Source: Cokeromyces recurvatus (taxonomy: Eukaryota; Mucoromycota; Mucoromycetes; Mucorales; Mucoraceae). Taken from it: a DNA stretch of 64,000 nt. The first letter of the stretch is position 1. Each line of letters begins with the position of its first letter. A program made the translations under genes and the position numbers. This document shows positions 34,481-46,309 of the stretch, in pieces. The notes beneath the pieces are model-generated. The model saw nothing but the letters and a program-made list of their open reading frames with translations. It ran no database searches and was not told where the DNA came from. The DNA lies in the NCBI RefSeq assembly GCF_025118155.1, contig NW_026251418.1, positions 186,001 through 250,000 of the forward strand, given 5' to 3'.

Positions 34481-36804
34481 ATGTCAAAAATTAGCATTTT
34501 AAATGAAAACAATGAATCAATTGTTGGTATTCTTGAAGAGAAATTAGAGATTGATGCTGGTCGTCCTAAGCCTCGCATTGTTTTTATTGTTCATGGCATT
34601 TTAGGTTTTTATGCCAAAATTCATTTGAAATGCTACAATGCTGACTTATATGTATTATACATGTATAGGTCATAAAGACTATCTTTTTCATAGACTTTTA
34701 GCGCAAACATTACCTTATACATCATTTAGATTTGATTTTAGAGGCAATGGAGAAAGTGAAGGATCTCCTGGTTATTGCAATATTCTGGTAAAAAATAAAT
34801 AAATGAGAACAGGGCAAAGAGGCATACTGCTTCTTCATATAGACGTAACTATGTATTAAATAACAAGATTGTGAATTAGGAAGATGCAGATGATATTCAT
34901 ACAGTAGCTAAATATTTTGAAAATCTCGGATATGAAATTTATGCAGTAATTGGTCATTCAAGAGGTATAACAAAAAATTTTCTCTTCCCCCCTTTTTTTT
35001 TAATTTTTATAATAGGCGCATTATCTAGTTTTAAATATGCTACTACATGTGAAAAACCATTACCTATTATGGTGAATATTTCTGGTAGATTTAAGATGAA
35101 TGATAATCAACTTAATACAAGTAGACCTGAAATTGGAAAAGCATTGAGAGAACATGTAAATAGAGCAGCGATAAGAATTAAGCGTATAGATACTAACTGT
35201 ATATGTATATAATAAGGGTTATTTTGATTGGCATGTTAAACAAAGAGATCGTATTGCTACTGTTAAAGTGACTCAAGAAGAAGTGGATAAATTTCATAAT
35301 TATTCCAATGATTTTGGTACGAAAAAAAAAAGTAAATTTATGTATTCTATATAAATGTGTATAATATAGTTTCAAGAATGCCATTGTCAACTTGTGTATT
35401 GACAGTTCACGGTTTAAAAGATAATGTATGTTCAACATCTTATATTAATATAAAAAGATGGAGAATTTTTTGTTTAACTTTATCTTTTATAGATAGTGCC
35501 TCCTTACAATGCCGCTATGTTTGCAAATAAGATTTCCAATCATACTCTAGTATTAATTCCAGATGCTGATCATAACTTTAAAGGAAAATTTGAACAAGTA
35601 ACAAAGGCAATAGTTGATTTCTTTGCAAAACATGAATCTAGTGATTATTTAAAAGCGATCGCAATGGGTCAAGGAACAGGTCTTGTTCTTCCTCGATGGA
35701 TTGACGTAGAGGGCGTACGAAATTTTCGTGATATTGGTGGCTGGCCATTAAAGGATGGCAGTGGTTATATTCGTGAAAGAACTATTTTCCGCTCAGGACA
35801 GTAGGTGTTATTATACATATAATTATAACAAAACCGTATAATATATTCTCAAGTTTATCAAAGATAGCTCCTGAAGGTATTGCCAGATTAAAAGTATTGA
35901 ATGTCAAAGCTATTTTTGATTTTAGATTAGATCATGAAGTTAAAAGAGATGGTGCCCTTCAGTAAAGTATCCCAATTACATATTTATAAGAAAATATAAA
36001 TTAATTTTTTTTTTTTTTTGTCTATCCTTCTTAAAGAGAAATTCCTGGTATAACAAGGTTTGGCTATAATTTGTATGAAAATGTAGTAAAATCTACTGCT
36101 GATTATTATAAGGCCTTAATGGTTTTCCTTAATGGTGAAAAAGGCTTCGCTGAAGGTATTTAATATTAATTTATTAAAAATAATATTCCATGCAAACGCT
36201 TACTTATATACTTAGGCTATATGTTTATTTTGGAACATGGCAGTAAATTAATTGGAGATGTATTTCGTTATATGATTAAAGAGTTATCAATTTATGATCG
36301 CTCTGCTATGGTCATTCATTGTGCGGCTGGAAAGGATCGTACAGGTGTATTTGTTATGGTACTTCTTGGGCTTTGTGGTGTTGATGATGAGATTATTGCA
36401 CGAGAATACGAATTATCCAACATTGGCTATTTTGGTATTTATAAAAGTACAGTATATATGAATGGTCTATTTATATTCTAAACTTTATAGACTATGAAAA
36501 GGATTTAGAAAAGAGAGCTAAGCAATTGAATGTCTCAGTTGAAACTATGCGTGCTGCTTTATCTGCATCGTGAGTTGATTATAACGAATAGAGTAGATGT
36601 TCAAATACTAAATCTATTTTCTTTTTATACAGGTATGGTGGAATGAAATTAACAATAAGTCACTTAAAGCAAAAATATGGTTCATTTGAGAATTATGTGC
36701 GTGAAGGATGCGGTTTAAATAGTGACGAAATCAATTATATTCGCAACTTAATGATTGTCCCTATTCGATTTGAAGAACGTCAATTATATAGACATAAAAT
36801 CTAA
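34481..36804 (+). CDS. Alpha/beta hydrolase fused to a tyrosine/lipid phosphatase domain
   Basis: Twelve exons: 34481-34604, 34669-34787, 34880-34964, 35016-35155, 35217-35316, 35370-35425, 35493-35800, 35854-35961, 36037-36155, 36216-36446, 36491-36569, 36633-36804. They total 1641 nt, or 546 aa. The N-terminal half is a serine hydrolase of the esterase/acyl-aminopeptidase type: FIVHGILG, FDFRGNGESEG, nucleophile VIGHSRGALSS (Ser ~108), and a histidine in PDADHNFKG. From about residue 270 a PTP of the Y_phosphatase3 type begins: VEGVRNFRDIGGWPL, RSGHLSKI, AIFDFRLDHE and the P-loop VIHCAAGKDRTGVF (Cys ~422, Arg ~428). One exon (35493-35800) spans the end of the hydrolase and the start of the phosphatase, so the fusion is genuine unless assembly is wrong. 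Substrates are unknown. The first intron has an unusual gttttt donor. Confidence 0.9.
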
Positions 36805-36959
36805 AAAAAAGGGGGGGGGGCGCGGGGAGAAGTGAGACTTTATTAACAATTTTGATATTTGGTTGAAGAATGTATAACTTAAAGGATCTCCGCTATATGT
36901 GTGTCCCCTTCTTTTTTTCAATACATGAAGAGTTATTATATAAGTAAAAGCCCCTTTTT

Positions 36960-36994
<35 letters not shown>

Positions 36995-37051
36995 GTATAC
37001 ATTTCTTACTTTTCTTCAGTTTATTTATATATTTATATACATATATTATAC

Positions 37052-38389
37052 ATGTCTTTGAAAGAACAGACTCATTTAGCGGTTTCTTTACCAGAAATTG
37101 TTTATCATATTTTATCATTTCTTATAAATCATCCACTATCATCATTATGCCAAGAAGAATCAAAAAAGAAAGTATATACAGACATATATCCTTGTTTAAT
37201 CGTTAATCGTCTTTGGCATGATTGTGCAAGCCGTATTTTATGGAGAAATGTATTCTTTGAAAATGGAGATGGGGATTTAGAATCATTGATAGATTTTGCT
37301 TCTGTTATTGGAGCTCGACCTACATCTTTGCTCTTTCCAAACTTCTTATCAACGCTATCAAATGATGCTGCACTATTAGCAGTAGGATTGTCGACTGTAA
37401 ATTCAAATGAATCTATCCATTTATTATCATCAAGTCGTTCCTCATCTGTATCTAGTATATCTACATCATCTACCATTCATACCTCCTCTGAGGACTCCTT
37501 TATAAATTTGGAACAAAATAATTATCATCATGAATATGTCATCACTGATAAACAGATATCACCCGAATATGTCTTTACAGAAATAGAACATATCAAATGT
37601 CTCAACACATATTACCAATGCAAGTTTACAAGGGCAGCTCGCTTAGAGACTTACCGCAACTCCTTACGATCACTCTGCATCCGTAAAATTAAACAAAAGA
37701 CACTTAATAAGCCACTTTATCAAATAGGTCAATATGCCACTAAACTTAAATACCTTGACATTTATATTTGTGATTACTTGTCTAATGACGCATTGACTCC
37801 CTTCTTGGTTCATAAACAACTGACGTTTTTATCCTTAGCAGGTTGTCATCAGATTACAGATGACGCGATATTGAACGTTGCCAAGTATTGCCACGATTTA
37901 GAGCATTTGGATTTAAGAGCTTGTGGACAAGTTTCAGATATTTCCTTATCAGCCATAGCCTTTCATTGTCCCAGACTAAAGCATTTGAATGTAGGCCGCA
38001 TTAGGGACCATGAGCGGGTTTCGTATAAATCGATTTCATTAATGGCGAAGCATACACAGGTGACTGTTTTAGGACTAGCAGGATGTGATGTAGATGATTC
38101 TTGTATACAATCGCTGGCTAAACATTGTAATCAAGGACTTGAGCGTATATCCGTTAATAGCTGTTCAAAGATTACAAATGCTTCCATCTATGCTTGTATT
38201 CGTTATTGTCCCAACTTGTCTGTTTTTGAAATGAAAGAATGTCACAAGATAACAGATTGGGAAGCTGTAGCAGAACTAGTTCAGAGAAAAGTATTATTGA
38301 CTTTATGTGAACAACAAAATAAGGCTTATATGGAATGGGCTCGAGCACGAGGTCGAAGACAAGAAGTTAAATCGCCTTTAAAATATTAA
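37052..38389 (+). CDS. F-box and leucine-rich-repeat protein
   Basis: Single exon, 445 aa. The N-terminus contains an F-box-like segment (LPEIVYHILSFLINHP and LIVNRLWHDCASRILWRNV) with a 20-30 residue insertion between the halves. A Ser-rich spacer (about 130-150) follows. From about residue 225 to 420 there are cysteine-containing LRRs of the AMN1/Grr1 type: LTFLSLAGCHQITDDAIL, LEHLDLRACGQVSDISL, VTVLGLAGCDVDDSCIQ, LERISVNSCSKITNASIY and LSVFEMKECHKITDWEA. Such proteins serve as substrate receptors of SCF ubiquitin ligases. The start is preceded by a 27-nt T-run ending about 60 bp upstream. Confidence 0.9.
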   Translation: MSLKEQTHLAVSLPEIVYHILSFLINHPLSSLCQEESKKKVYTDIYPCLIVNRLWHDCASRILWRNVFFENGDGDLESLIDFASVIGARPTSLLFPNFLSTLSNDAALLAVGLSTVNSNESIHLLSSSRSSSVSSISTSSTIHTSSEDSFINLEQNNYHHEYVITDKQISPEYVFTEIEHIKCLNTYYQCKFTRAARLETYRNSLRSLCIRKIKQKTLNKPLYQIGQYATKLKYLDIYICDYLSNDALTPFLVHKQLTFLSLAGCHQITDDAILNVAKYCHDLEHLDLRACGQVSDISLSAIAFHCPRLKHLNVGRIRDHERVSYKSISLMAKHTQVTVLGLAGCDVDDSCIQSLAKHCNQGLERISVNSCSKITNASIYACIRYCPNLSVFEMKECHKITDWEAVAELVQRKVLLTLCEQQNKAYMEWARARGRRQEVKSPLKY

Positions 38390-38421
38390 CAAATTTATTT
38401 ACACCCTCATTGTTTGTTCCT

Positions 38422-38471
<50 letters not shown>

Positions 38472-38675
38472 ATACCTCAGATCCCCTTATCATTCTTTGC
38501 ATATTGATAATTTTCATATAAAAACAATATTATTGATCAAGGGATTAAAAAGGGGAATAATGACTATTTTTATTATGTAATGTTCTCCATGTGAGTTTTT
38601 TATTGGTAGTTTTTTTTTTGTTTTAAGGAACTGCATAAACAGTTTTTCTTTACTTTTCTTTTTTTTTTCCTTATC
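38390..38675. other. Intergenic, with 46-nt A-run
   Basis: An uninterrupted 46-nt A-run (38424-38469) lies 34 bp after the F-box/LRR stop codon. The rest is AT-rich and includes the next gene's promoter. Confidence 0.6.
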
Positions 38676-40267
38676 ATGACTTTATTTTTGCTTTATATCA
38701 TTTCTACATTTGCCATAATTAATCAGGCATATCAGATACAACATAAGCCCTTCTTTTCAAATAGCCGCAATCAACAGTTAAATACTTTGAAACTAAAAAG
38801 TGTTTATCATCGTACTCCATGTCTTTTTAGAAAATTAAATGTTGAAGACAATTTATCCATTCAAACAGAAATTTCGGTGAAAAGTAAACTTTCAATCATT
38901 AGCCGACCTAATGCCATTGATGTTGAAGAATTACTAAAGTTGAGAAATATATCATCAGGACAATTAGCTAGATGGACTAAAATCCGTAATGAAGTAAGAC
39001 CGACCTATCTAGAGTCAGCCTTAGATCTTGTACCAGACGTTACTGATAGAGCCACCATACTAGCTTTAGCTATGATGACAAACAATGCTTATTTGGATAT
39101 TAATTTGAATGATACAGAATGGTATGATATTGAGCCACCTTGGCAATTGGTAACAAGCAACAATGAATAATAACATAGTCAGATATACATATATATATAC
39201 ATATAGATATTCATGTTTATAATAGAATAATTCGTTTGGTTGGGATTCTGATGGTATTCGAGGCCATATTTTTGCTAATGACGACGATTCTTTGATTGTT
39301 ATCAGTATAAAAGGTACAAGTGCAGGATTATGGACAGGTGGACCAACAGGAGAAAAAGATAAGCTTAATGTAAATGTGAGTATAACTTATTTTACTAGTT
39401 ACTCACTGCTTTTCTTACAGGATAATATGTTGTTTTCTTGTTGTTGTGCAAGGATTAGTAGAGCTTGGACACCAGTATGTAATTGTTTTAAAGGAAACGA
39501 ATACAAATGCGAATTGAGTTGTTTACAAAAGAATATCGACCAATCCGAATTATATTATGACCATGCACTGGTAAAGTATTTAGGCATGTATATATAATAT
39601 ATATATATATATATTTGACTAACAAAATTTCATAATAATATAGGATATATACAAAGATGTTTACGGGAAATATAAAACCAGTTCAATATGGATTACAGGT
39701 CATTCTTTAGGTGGTGCATTAGCTAGTTTAGTTGGACAAACATTTGGGGTTCCTGCTGTTACGTTTGAAATACCCGGAGATAGATTAGCATCCACTAGAC
39801 TACATTTGCCACATAGTCCTGGTATTAATTTACCAATTTGGCATTTTGGTCATACAGCAGATCCTATCTTTGTTGGTGTATGCACAGTAAGATCTTTTAT
39901 TTATTTATTTATTTATTTTTTGATATGATTGGATATATGATTTATAATATGTTACTAGGGTCCTTCTAGTAGTTGTTGGTATGGTGGATATGCTATGGAA
40001 TCTCGTTGTCATACAGGTAAAGTATGTATTTGGGATACAGTAAAGGAAAATGGATGGAGAGTAGATATTAGGTTACATCGAATACATGATGTTATCGAAA
40101 ATATCTTAAAACAACCTGATTCATTTCCTTTACCCCACTGTGTTGAAGAAGAAGATTGTGCAGATTGTGGCTTATGGGACTTTTATGATGAAAGAGATGT
40201 TCCATTCACCACTACTGACGCAACTCTAAACAGTAAAGCAACGATTCCTCCTATCATGAATTTATGA
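38676..40267 (+). CDS. Atg15-type class-3 lipase (autophagic body lipase)
   Basis: Five exons: 38676-39149, 39226-39375, 39421-39570, 39644-39886, 39959-40267; 1326 nt, 441 aa. All introns are phase 0. The N-terminal MTLFLLYIISTFAIINQAY is a signal anchor, as in Atg15, which is delivered to the vacuole. Family marks are LALAMMTNNAY, FGWDSDGIRGHIF, VISIKGTSAGLW, a Cys-rich stretch (FSCCCARISRAWTPVC), and the lipase nucleophile WITGHSLGGALASLVG (Ser ~279). FEIPGDRLASTRLHLP, the WHFGHTADPI segment (acid) and the RLHRIHDVIE region (His) follow. Atg15 breaks down autophagic body membranes. The protein is near the usual length, lacking the long Ser-rich tail of some homologues. Confidence 0.93.
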
Positions 40268-40539
40268 CGAGCAAGTTAATAATAAATAAAGAAGAGCAAA
40301 AAAAATCATTTATTCATTTATAATGCTTAAAAATCAGACCCTGTTACTTTTAGCTGTAGTCTACGAAGTAGGATTTAAATTGACAGTTTACGTCGTTCAT
40401 TCATATATGTATATAAAAAAAAGCGTGTTGCAGGTTCATAATGATAGTCACGCATCAAGCAAGCTGCATAATAAGAATTCAAAACCAGTTTTGCTTTCTC
40501 TCCTTTTCTTCTTCTTCTTCCTATTTTTATCTCATTAAA

Positions 40540-42541
40540 ATGGAAACTAATAATACTTTAAATGTAAGCAAGCAACAAAATATAAAATCAACAATGAAAT
40601 CAGATTTGGAGTCGAATGTGATTTTACTTGATTTTAAGGATGTAGATCAATTTGATTTTCAAAAAGTAATTCCGGATGATGATGTATGTAACTATTCTTC
40701 CTCAGATGAATTTGAAGATGCTTCAAGTACAAAAGTTGATAGCATAGAGAACTCGGATTTGCAGCAATACGGATCGTTACAAGGTATAAAAATATACAAT
40801 AATGAGGATTGTCAAACCCCAAGCTTACCGAAACAAGTAAGTAGCAGTAACAGTAGCAGTAGCAATAGTCGTAGTAGTGACTCTTTCATAAAATCAACTC
40901 AAACACGACAAGATTCAATCGTTGAAAATAATAATAGTGCATTGCTAGTTAGTTATTATGATAAATTATTAGCTAAATTCACTTCAAGAAAAGGAAATCA
41001 TAACTTTACTAAACAAATACAGTTAAAGGAGGAAACTAGTCATAATTTAGAATTATTAAAAGAAGAACAGCAGGAAGATGTAGATTGGGGTATAACTGTA
41101 TATATTTATTTATTTATTTATTTACATCTATATGAGAACTTTTTACATATTAACTGTTTTCTTTTTATATGTATATATAAAGCATTTTGGACATCTGTTA
41201 TATTTAATTTCAATCATGTCAACAAAACAGAACATACTAAGCTTCGTTTACAATTAAGTAACGGTATGCCACCTCAATTACGCGGTAAATTATGGAGAAT
41301 ATTTTCTGATTCTGAAACTGATAATGACTTGATCGAGAATGAATATCGTGAATTACTTGATAAGACAAGTCCATACGAAAAATTAATGAAGAGAGATGTC
41401 TCACGAGCATTTCCAAATTTACCTTTCTTTAAGGAAAAAGATGGACAGCAGATGCTATTTAATGTGATAAAGGCTTATAGTTTATTTGATCAAAATGTTG
41501 GTTATTGTCAGGGCATACATTTTGTTGTGGGCTGCCTTTTATTACATGTAATATATATGCATATAGAAAAGGAGAGGGGGGAGGGGAGGGAGGTAGAAAA
41601 AAAAGAGCGCGAGTCACTTATATATATATTACTAGATGCCCGATGAAGCTGCTTTTAGTGTACTTATTAAATTAATGACTCAATATGGATTAAGAGGACA
41701 TTTTACGCCTCAAATGGAAACTTTACATGAACGAATGTATCAATTTAATCAACTCTTAAAGATGCATGTACCTCAAGTATTTCATCATTTAGATGCTCAA
41801 GGCGTATTACCTAGCATGTATGCTTCACAATGGTTTATGACTTTATTTGCTTATCGATGTCCTCTAGATTTAGTTTACCGGGTCTTTGATCTTCTATTTG
41901 TGGAGGGCTCTCAAGTCATTCTTCATTTTACTTTGGCTCTAATGAAAAAGAATCAGCAAACAATTTTAAGTCTAGAATTTGAAAACTTATTAGAATTCTT
42001 TTCTAATCATGTTTTTGATGTATACAAGGTATTATACAAAAAAAGTAGAAATGATTCATATAAACACATAGTACTTATTGTTATCATTATTTAGGATGAT
42101 GCTTTCCAATTTGTTCAAGATGCATATACTTTCGACATTTCATTACGCTTATTATCTAAACTTTCAAAACAATATCAGGTTAAAGCAAAAAAGGAGGCTA
42201 AAATCCAGTCTATTGAAGATGATATAAAACGTGAAAATATTAAATTACAAAAGCAATTGACAGAGTTACAACACTCTTACAAGACATTGGAATTAGAGCA
42301 TCAAGAGGTAGCACAACAGTTAATTCAAGCAAAGATAAATAGGGTGAATTTAGATGTTGAAAATCAACAGCTAAAACATGAATTATCAGTCATGAAGGTA
42401 AAAGTGGAGAAAATAAAGACATCTGTTAATGGTAAGCAGCAACAAAAGTTTGAGGAATTAGTGAAACAAAATGCATATCTTATCGAAACGAATACAATTC
42501 TTGAAGATAAATTATCTGAATTAGAAGTAGACCTTATTTAG
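40540..42541 (+). CDS. TBC-domain Rab GTPase-activating protein (EVI5/Gyp5-like)
   Basis: Four exons: 40540-41089, 41183-41547, 41636-42028, 42095-42541; 1755 nt, 584 aa. The first ~180 residues are acidic and Ser/Asn-rich. The TBC domain runs from about 205 to 400: NGMPPQLRGKLWRIFSD, MKRDVSRAFPNLPFF (catalytic Arg ~258) and GYCQGIHFVVGCLL (Gln finger ~293). PSMYASQWFMTLFAYRCPL and VFDLLFVEGSQVILHFTLAL follow. A coiled coil of about 120 residues makes up the C-terminus (QLTELQHSYKTLELEHQE, NQQLKHELSVMKVKVEKI). The dual-finger residues indicate an active GAP for a Rab in Golgi or endosomal traffic. The start at 40540 follows a pyrimidine-rich leader; in-frame ATG at 40441 is also open but adds an unlikely segment. 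Confidence 0.92.
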
Positions 42542-42628
42542 ATGATATTATAATGAATATAAAACAAGAATTGAATAAAGGCCTTATTTTTTTTTTAAAA
42601 AAAAAATTATCTGTCTATTTTATTATTA

Positions 42629-44741
42629 TTATGATGATTTGGCTAAACCAATATCCTTTTCAATAAGCTGAGCAGCAATTGGATGGTAAAAGGACTTGTG
42701 CTTCAAATAAGTATCTTTAGCCAATTGAGCTCCATTCTTTGCTTGATGAAGAAGACGATAAAGAGGACGAACAAACTTCATACGACCTTGCTCAGTAATG
42801 AACTTGACAACCTCAGGATAGATTGGTTCATAACTTGTCATCAAACATAATTGCTGCCAACGAAGACGTAAATCTGCATTATGATTGGGAGTAAAGTTAT
42901 AGAGCTCATCCATTTTTTTAATCAAATGATGTGGTAAAGGCTCAGTATCAGTTAATTTTTCCAAGAAAACAATCTTTTGACCGGCAGAAAAGTTTTCAAT
43001 GTCCTTTGAAGAGAAAGAAGATAAGTCTTGATCTTCGCGAGCCTTGTCCCAACGCTTTGCAAGATCGATACAAGCATCAGCAAGTGTAGTATCAAAGTCA
43101 GGATCCACTGGTGGCATACCTGGCTTATTAATCCAAGCATCAAAATCAATTGTATTTAACTTTTCAATCATAGCAGGACCATGTGTCTTTTCCATATATT
43201 GGAATAAGAAATCTTTCCAATCTTGAGTAGAAATAGATTTAGAAGCGAAATGTTCAACATAGGCTTTCATATAAGGTTCAAAGATAGCAGGACCACCAAC
43301 AACCTTTTCAATATGATATAAAAGATTGAAACCCTTTTCTATTATCAAGTAGTAATAATTCATTATTAAGATAATTCCTTAATAAAAGACTCTAATCAAA
43401 ACGCTTACCATAAGGGACCTTTGAAAAAAAGTCATCTGGATCTGCACCATTACGAAGGTCAGGATTCAAGACTGTCTTGGGAGAATCCTTACCAAATAAT
43501 TCAACACTTTCCTGTAACGCCTTAAGGCCTATATATATACATATGTATATATGTTATGATTAAAAAAAAAAACATTGAACTATACAAAACCGCATGTATA
43601 TACGTACCACTTAAAGCTTCAAATTGTCTTGTAGCTTCACCATTAAGACGACCAAGAATTTTACGTTCAATAAAAACAGTCCATCCTTCGTTTAACCAAT
43701 AATGTTTCTATTGTTATTTTGTAAGTAAATGATCAAATAAAATAGTAGATGCTAGGGATAAAGATAACTTACCCAAGAATTAGTGGTGACTAAATTACCC
43801 ATCCAACTATGAGCAATCTCATGAGCAATTACATTGACAGCACTTTTATCCCCAGCCAACAATGTTGGAGTAACAAAGGTAAGACAAGGATTCTAGAATA
43901 GTAAACCAATGCATTTAATAAAAGAATTATTAGTATACAACTCAAAAAGGCATACTTACTTCCATGCCACCATAAGGAAAAGAAGGAGGAAGAACTAATA
44001 GATCATAACGACCCCATTCATAAGGAGTTAATAAAGCTTCACCAGTGGCCACAAATGATTCAGTATCCTATAAAATACTTAATATACATTCTCTTTCTTT
44101 ATCTCTTTATATATATGCATATATCTTTAATGCTTATACTTTACAGAAAATTCCCAAGCAGCTTGTTCAATCATTTCAGGTTCACACCAAACAGTGCTAC
44201 GAGGACCAATTTCACGACCTACTAAATTACCGACAGCAATAGCAATCAAGTAAGAAGGAATAGTGGTCTTTTGACTAAAGTGATATGTCTTGAAGCCATC
44301 AGTATCTTCATCGACACCAGTTAAAAGAGCAGACATAACAACAGGGAGACGAGATTTAACGGAAGCTGAATAAGTTACTTTGACGGAAGGTGAATCTTGA
44401 CAAGGAATCATGGCACGACCGTGGATCTTGATTATAAATTATAATAATTAATACGGGACTATCTATACTTTCTATTATGTACTTACAGCCTCACTTTGAG
44501 AGAATAAATAAGGATGTTTACCACCAAGAGTTTGTCTATGTAGCAAAATAGATGTTAAAGAATAAACACATTTACAAAACATAATAAATTCATACTCAGG
44601 TGTTAAGAATTGAACAGCAGTACACTTTTCAGTTGTAGAATAATTAATTTTAATTTGAAAGTTTGTTCCTGCCTTTTCAACTTTAGGTAAATCGATTATC
44701 AAAGCAGATCCCAAGCTTGCATATCTTTCAGCTACTTGAAA

Positions 44742-44785
<44 letters not shown>

Positions 44786-45116
44786 GGTTAAGAAGCATGA
44801 CAAATTGCTTAATTTTTATTAAAATTACATTCAACTTTTGCTCGCCAAAAGAAACTGATTCAATATCCAAATAACTAGTATCCAAAATAACTTTATCAAC
44901 ATCATCTATCAAAGTAACTAAATCTAAAACAACATTTCCGTAAATATTTTGATTGTCAAAATCAACATTCCAATTCAAGTGAACATGAGTTGTCTTGACT
45001 TGGTCGAGATTTGCCTGTGTGCTTAAATCAATAGTCGATGATGGGACACACATCTGGTATAAATAAAGTAAAGTGGAAAGAAAGAAAAGTAAAATAGCTG
45101 AAAAAACACGAAACAT
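42629..45116 (-). CDS. Leukotriene A4 hydrolase-type M1 aminopeptidase
   Basis: Nine exons: 45116-44829, 44741-44596, 44535-44487, 44426-44145, 44067-43960, 43892-43773, 43707-43608, 43528-43409, 43338-42629. They total 1923 nt, or 640 aa. The zinc site is [13 protein letters not shown] (His 315 and 319) with Glu 338 in HYWLNEGW, exactly HExxH-x18-[16 protein letters not shown] gives the GxMEN substrate motif. The C-terminal helical domain ([26 protein letters not shown]) is that of LTA4H and yeast Lap2. These are cytosolic or nuclear zinc aminopeptidases and epoxide hydrolases. The 45116 start gives a hydrophobic leader ([16 protein letters not shown]) unusual for the family; an in-frame ATG at 45053 ([11 protein letters not shown]) gives the normal start, and I cannot decide. 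A 35-nt T-run on the coding strand is the pyrimidine tract of the first intron. Confidence 0.93.
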
Positions 45117-45291
45117 GATATAAATTTTTTTTTTTTTGGAAAAATTTATTTCATATACAAGAATTAAGCTTTCCTTTTTGAGAATAATTTCCCTTTTTTG
45201 TAAATGATGAAGCACCATTGATTATTAAAAAAAAAAAAGAAAAAGAAAAAAAAAATACATGCATACACATACATATTTTTTTGAGGCAATA

Positions 45292-46309
45292 CAGTGAACG
45301 CAGCATCAAATTGCGGGTTTCTCCTCAAAAATCAAATCGCGGTTTTTTTGTGAAGCGAAAAGGATTTATATGATCATAAGGGTTCTTTATTTCTACACTT
45401 TTCGAATTGATTACAAGAGTGTTGTATAAAAGCTTTCACATGTTGAATAGGAACATTGTTGCATGCATCTGTAATCTTTGTCTTGAGATCTTCATCATCA
45501 GAAAACGTGCCCCTCTTGACCTTGTTCTTTACAACTAGACCAAAATTGCTCAATTGGGTTTTAGCTCAGGTGAATATGGGGGGAAGATATATGCTTCTAT
45601 AGCCTCTTAAAGTGATCAATTCGTCAATATCACTATGTATATGAATAGGTGCATTGTCCATAACAATATAAAAGCCGTTCATAAAAAAAAAAAAAGAGGT
45701 AAGCATAAACAAAAGGTTAAAATATAAGTAGAGAAAAACTATCATGTGATTGGATAAAATATATAATGACTTTTTTTTTTTTTAATCCCGCACTTTGAAT
45801 AATTATTTCCCACACTTTCATTTGGATTACGTGTTCTTTTCTTTCTATAACTTTTATTTTCTTATGACTGGATTGCAGACACTCTTAGAAGTTCGGACCA
45901 GAGTTAAGAGAGTAAGAGTTAAGTTTGCAGTTGTGGTGCTTTGTTGTCTTGTGACTGACCGCAGGAGCTCTCTCTACTGGATTGCCCAAGTCAGAGTCAG
46001 GACAATGTTGGATTGACGCTTTGGGATCTGGGGTGCTTTTCTTACCTTTTGACTGGATTGCAGACGCTCTTAGAAGCTCGGACCAGAGTTTTGGTTGGGA
46101 ATGCAGTAGTGTCAATACTTCTAGTGCTTCAATCAACTGATGACTGGATCGCAGACGCTCTCAGAAGCTCGGACCAGAGTTCTTTTGATGACAATTGTAA
46201 GCTTGTTGGGATCTGGGGGTTGGGAATATACTGTCTTCACCTTCTCGTGGTTATTCCTGTCAGTAGAGGTTCTAGACCTTGAAGCTGAGAAAGACATCTT
46301 TTTATAAAG
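45292..46309 (+). repeat. Left ~1-kb inverted arm of the 13-kb structure (Tc1-derived)
   Basis: Matches the reverse complement of 57327-58389 collinearly from end to end. The only length difference is a 45-bp segment missing here after caaattgcggg. The outer end is CAGTGAACGCAGCATC, preceded by TA (45290-45291). The outer half is a deletion derivative of a Tc1/mariner element. On the minus strand remnants of the transposase C-terminus are readable (VMDNAPIHIHSDIDEL, VPIQHVKAFIQHSC) with frame breaks. An inner end-like sequence cccgcactttgaataatt lies at about 45785. The inner half (45830-46309) holds three copies of a 40-bp repeat at 45866, 46051 and 46142 (gactggattgcagacgctct). Its open frames are identical in both arms, consistent with sequence identity rather than with coding. 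Confidence 0.9.

Noticed and set aside
45795..46282. Open frames in the left arm, identical in the right arm
   Set aside because: Identity reflects the repeat; frames lie over the 40-bp tandem copies and show no protein family.
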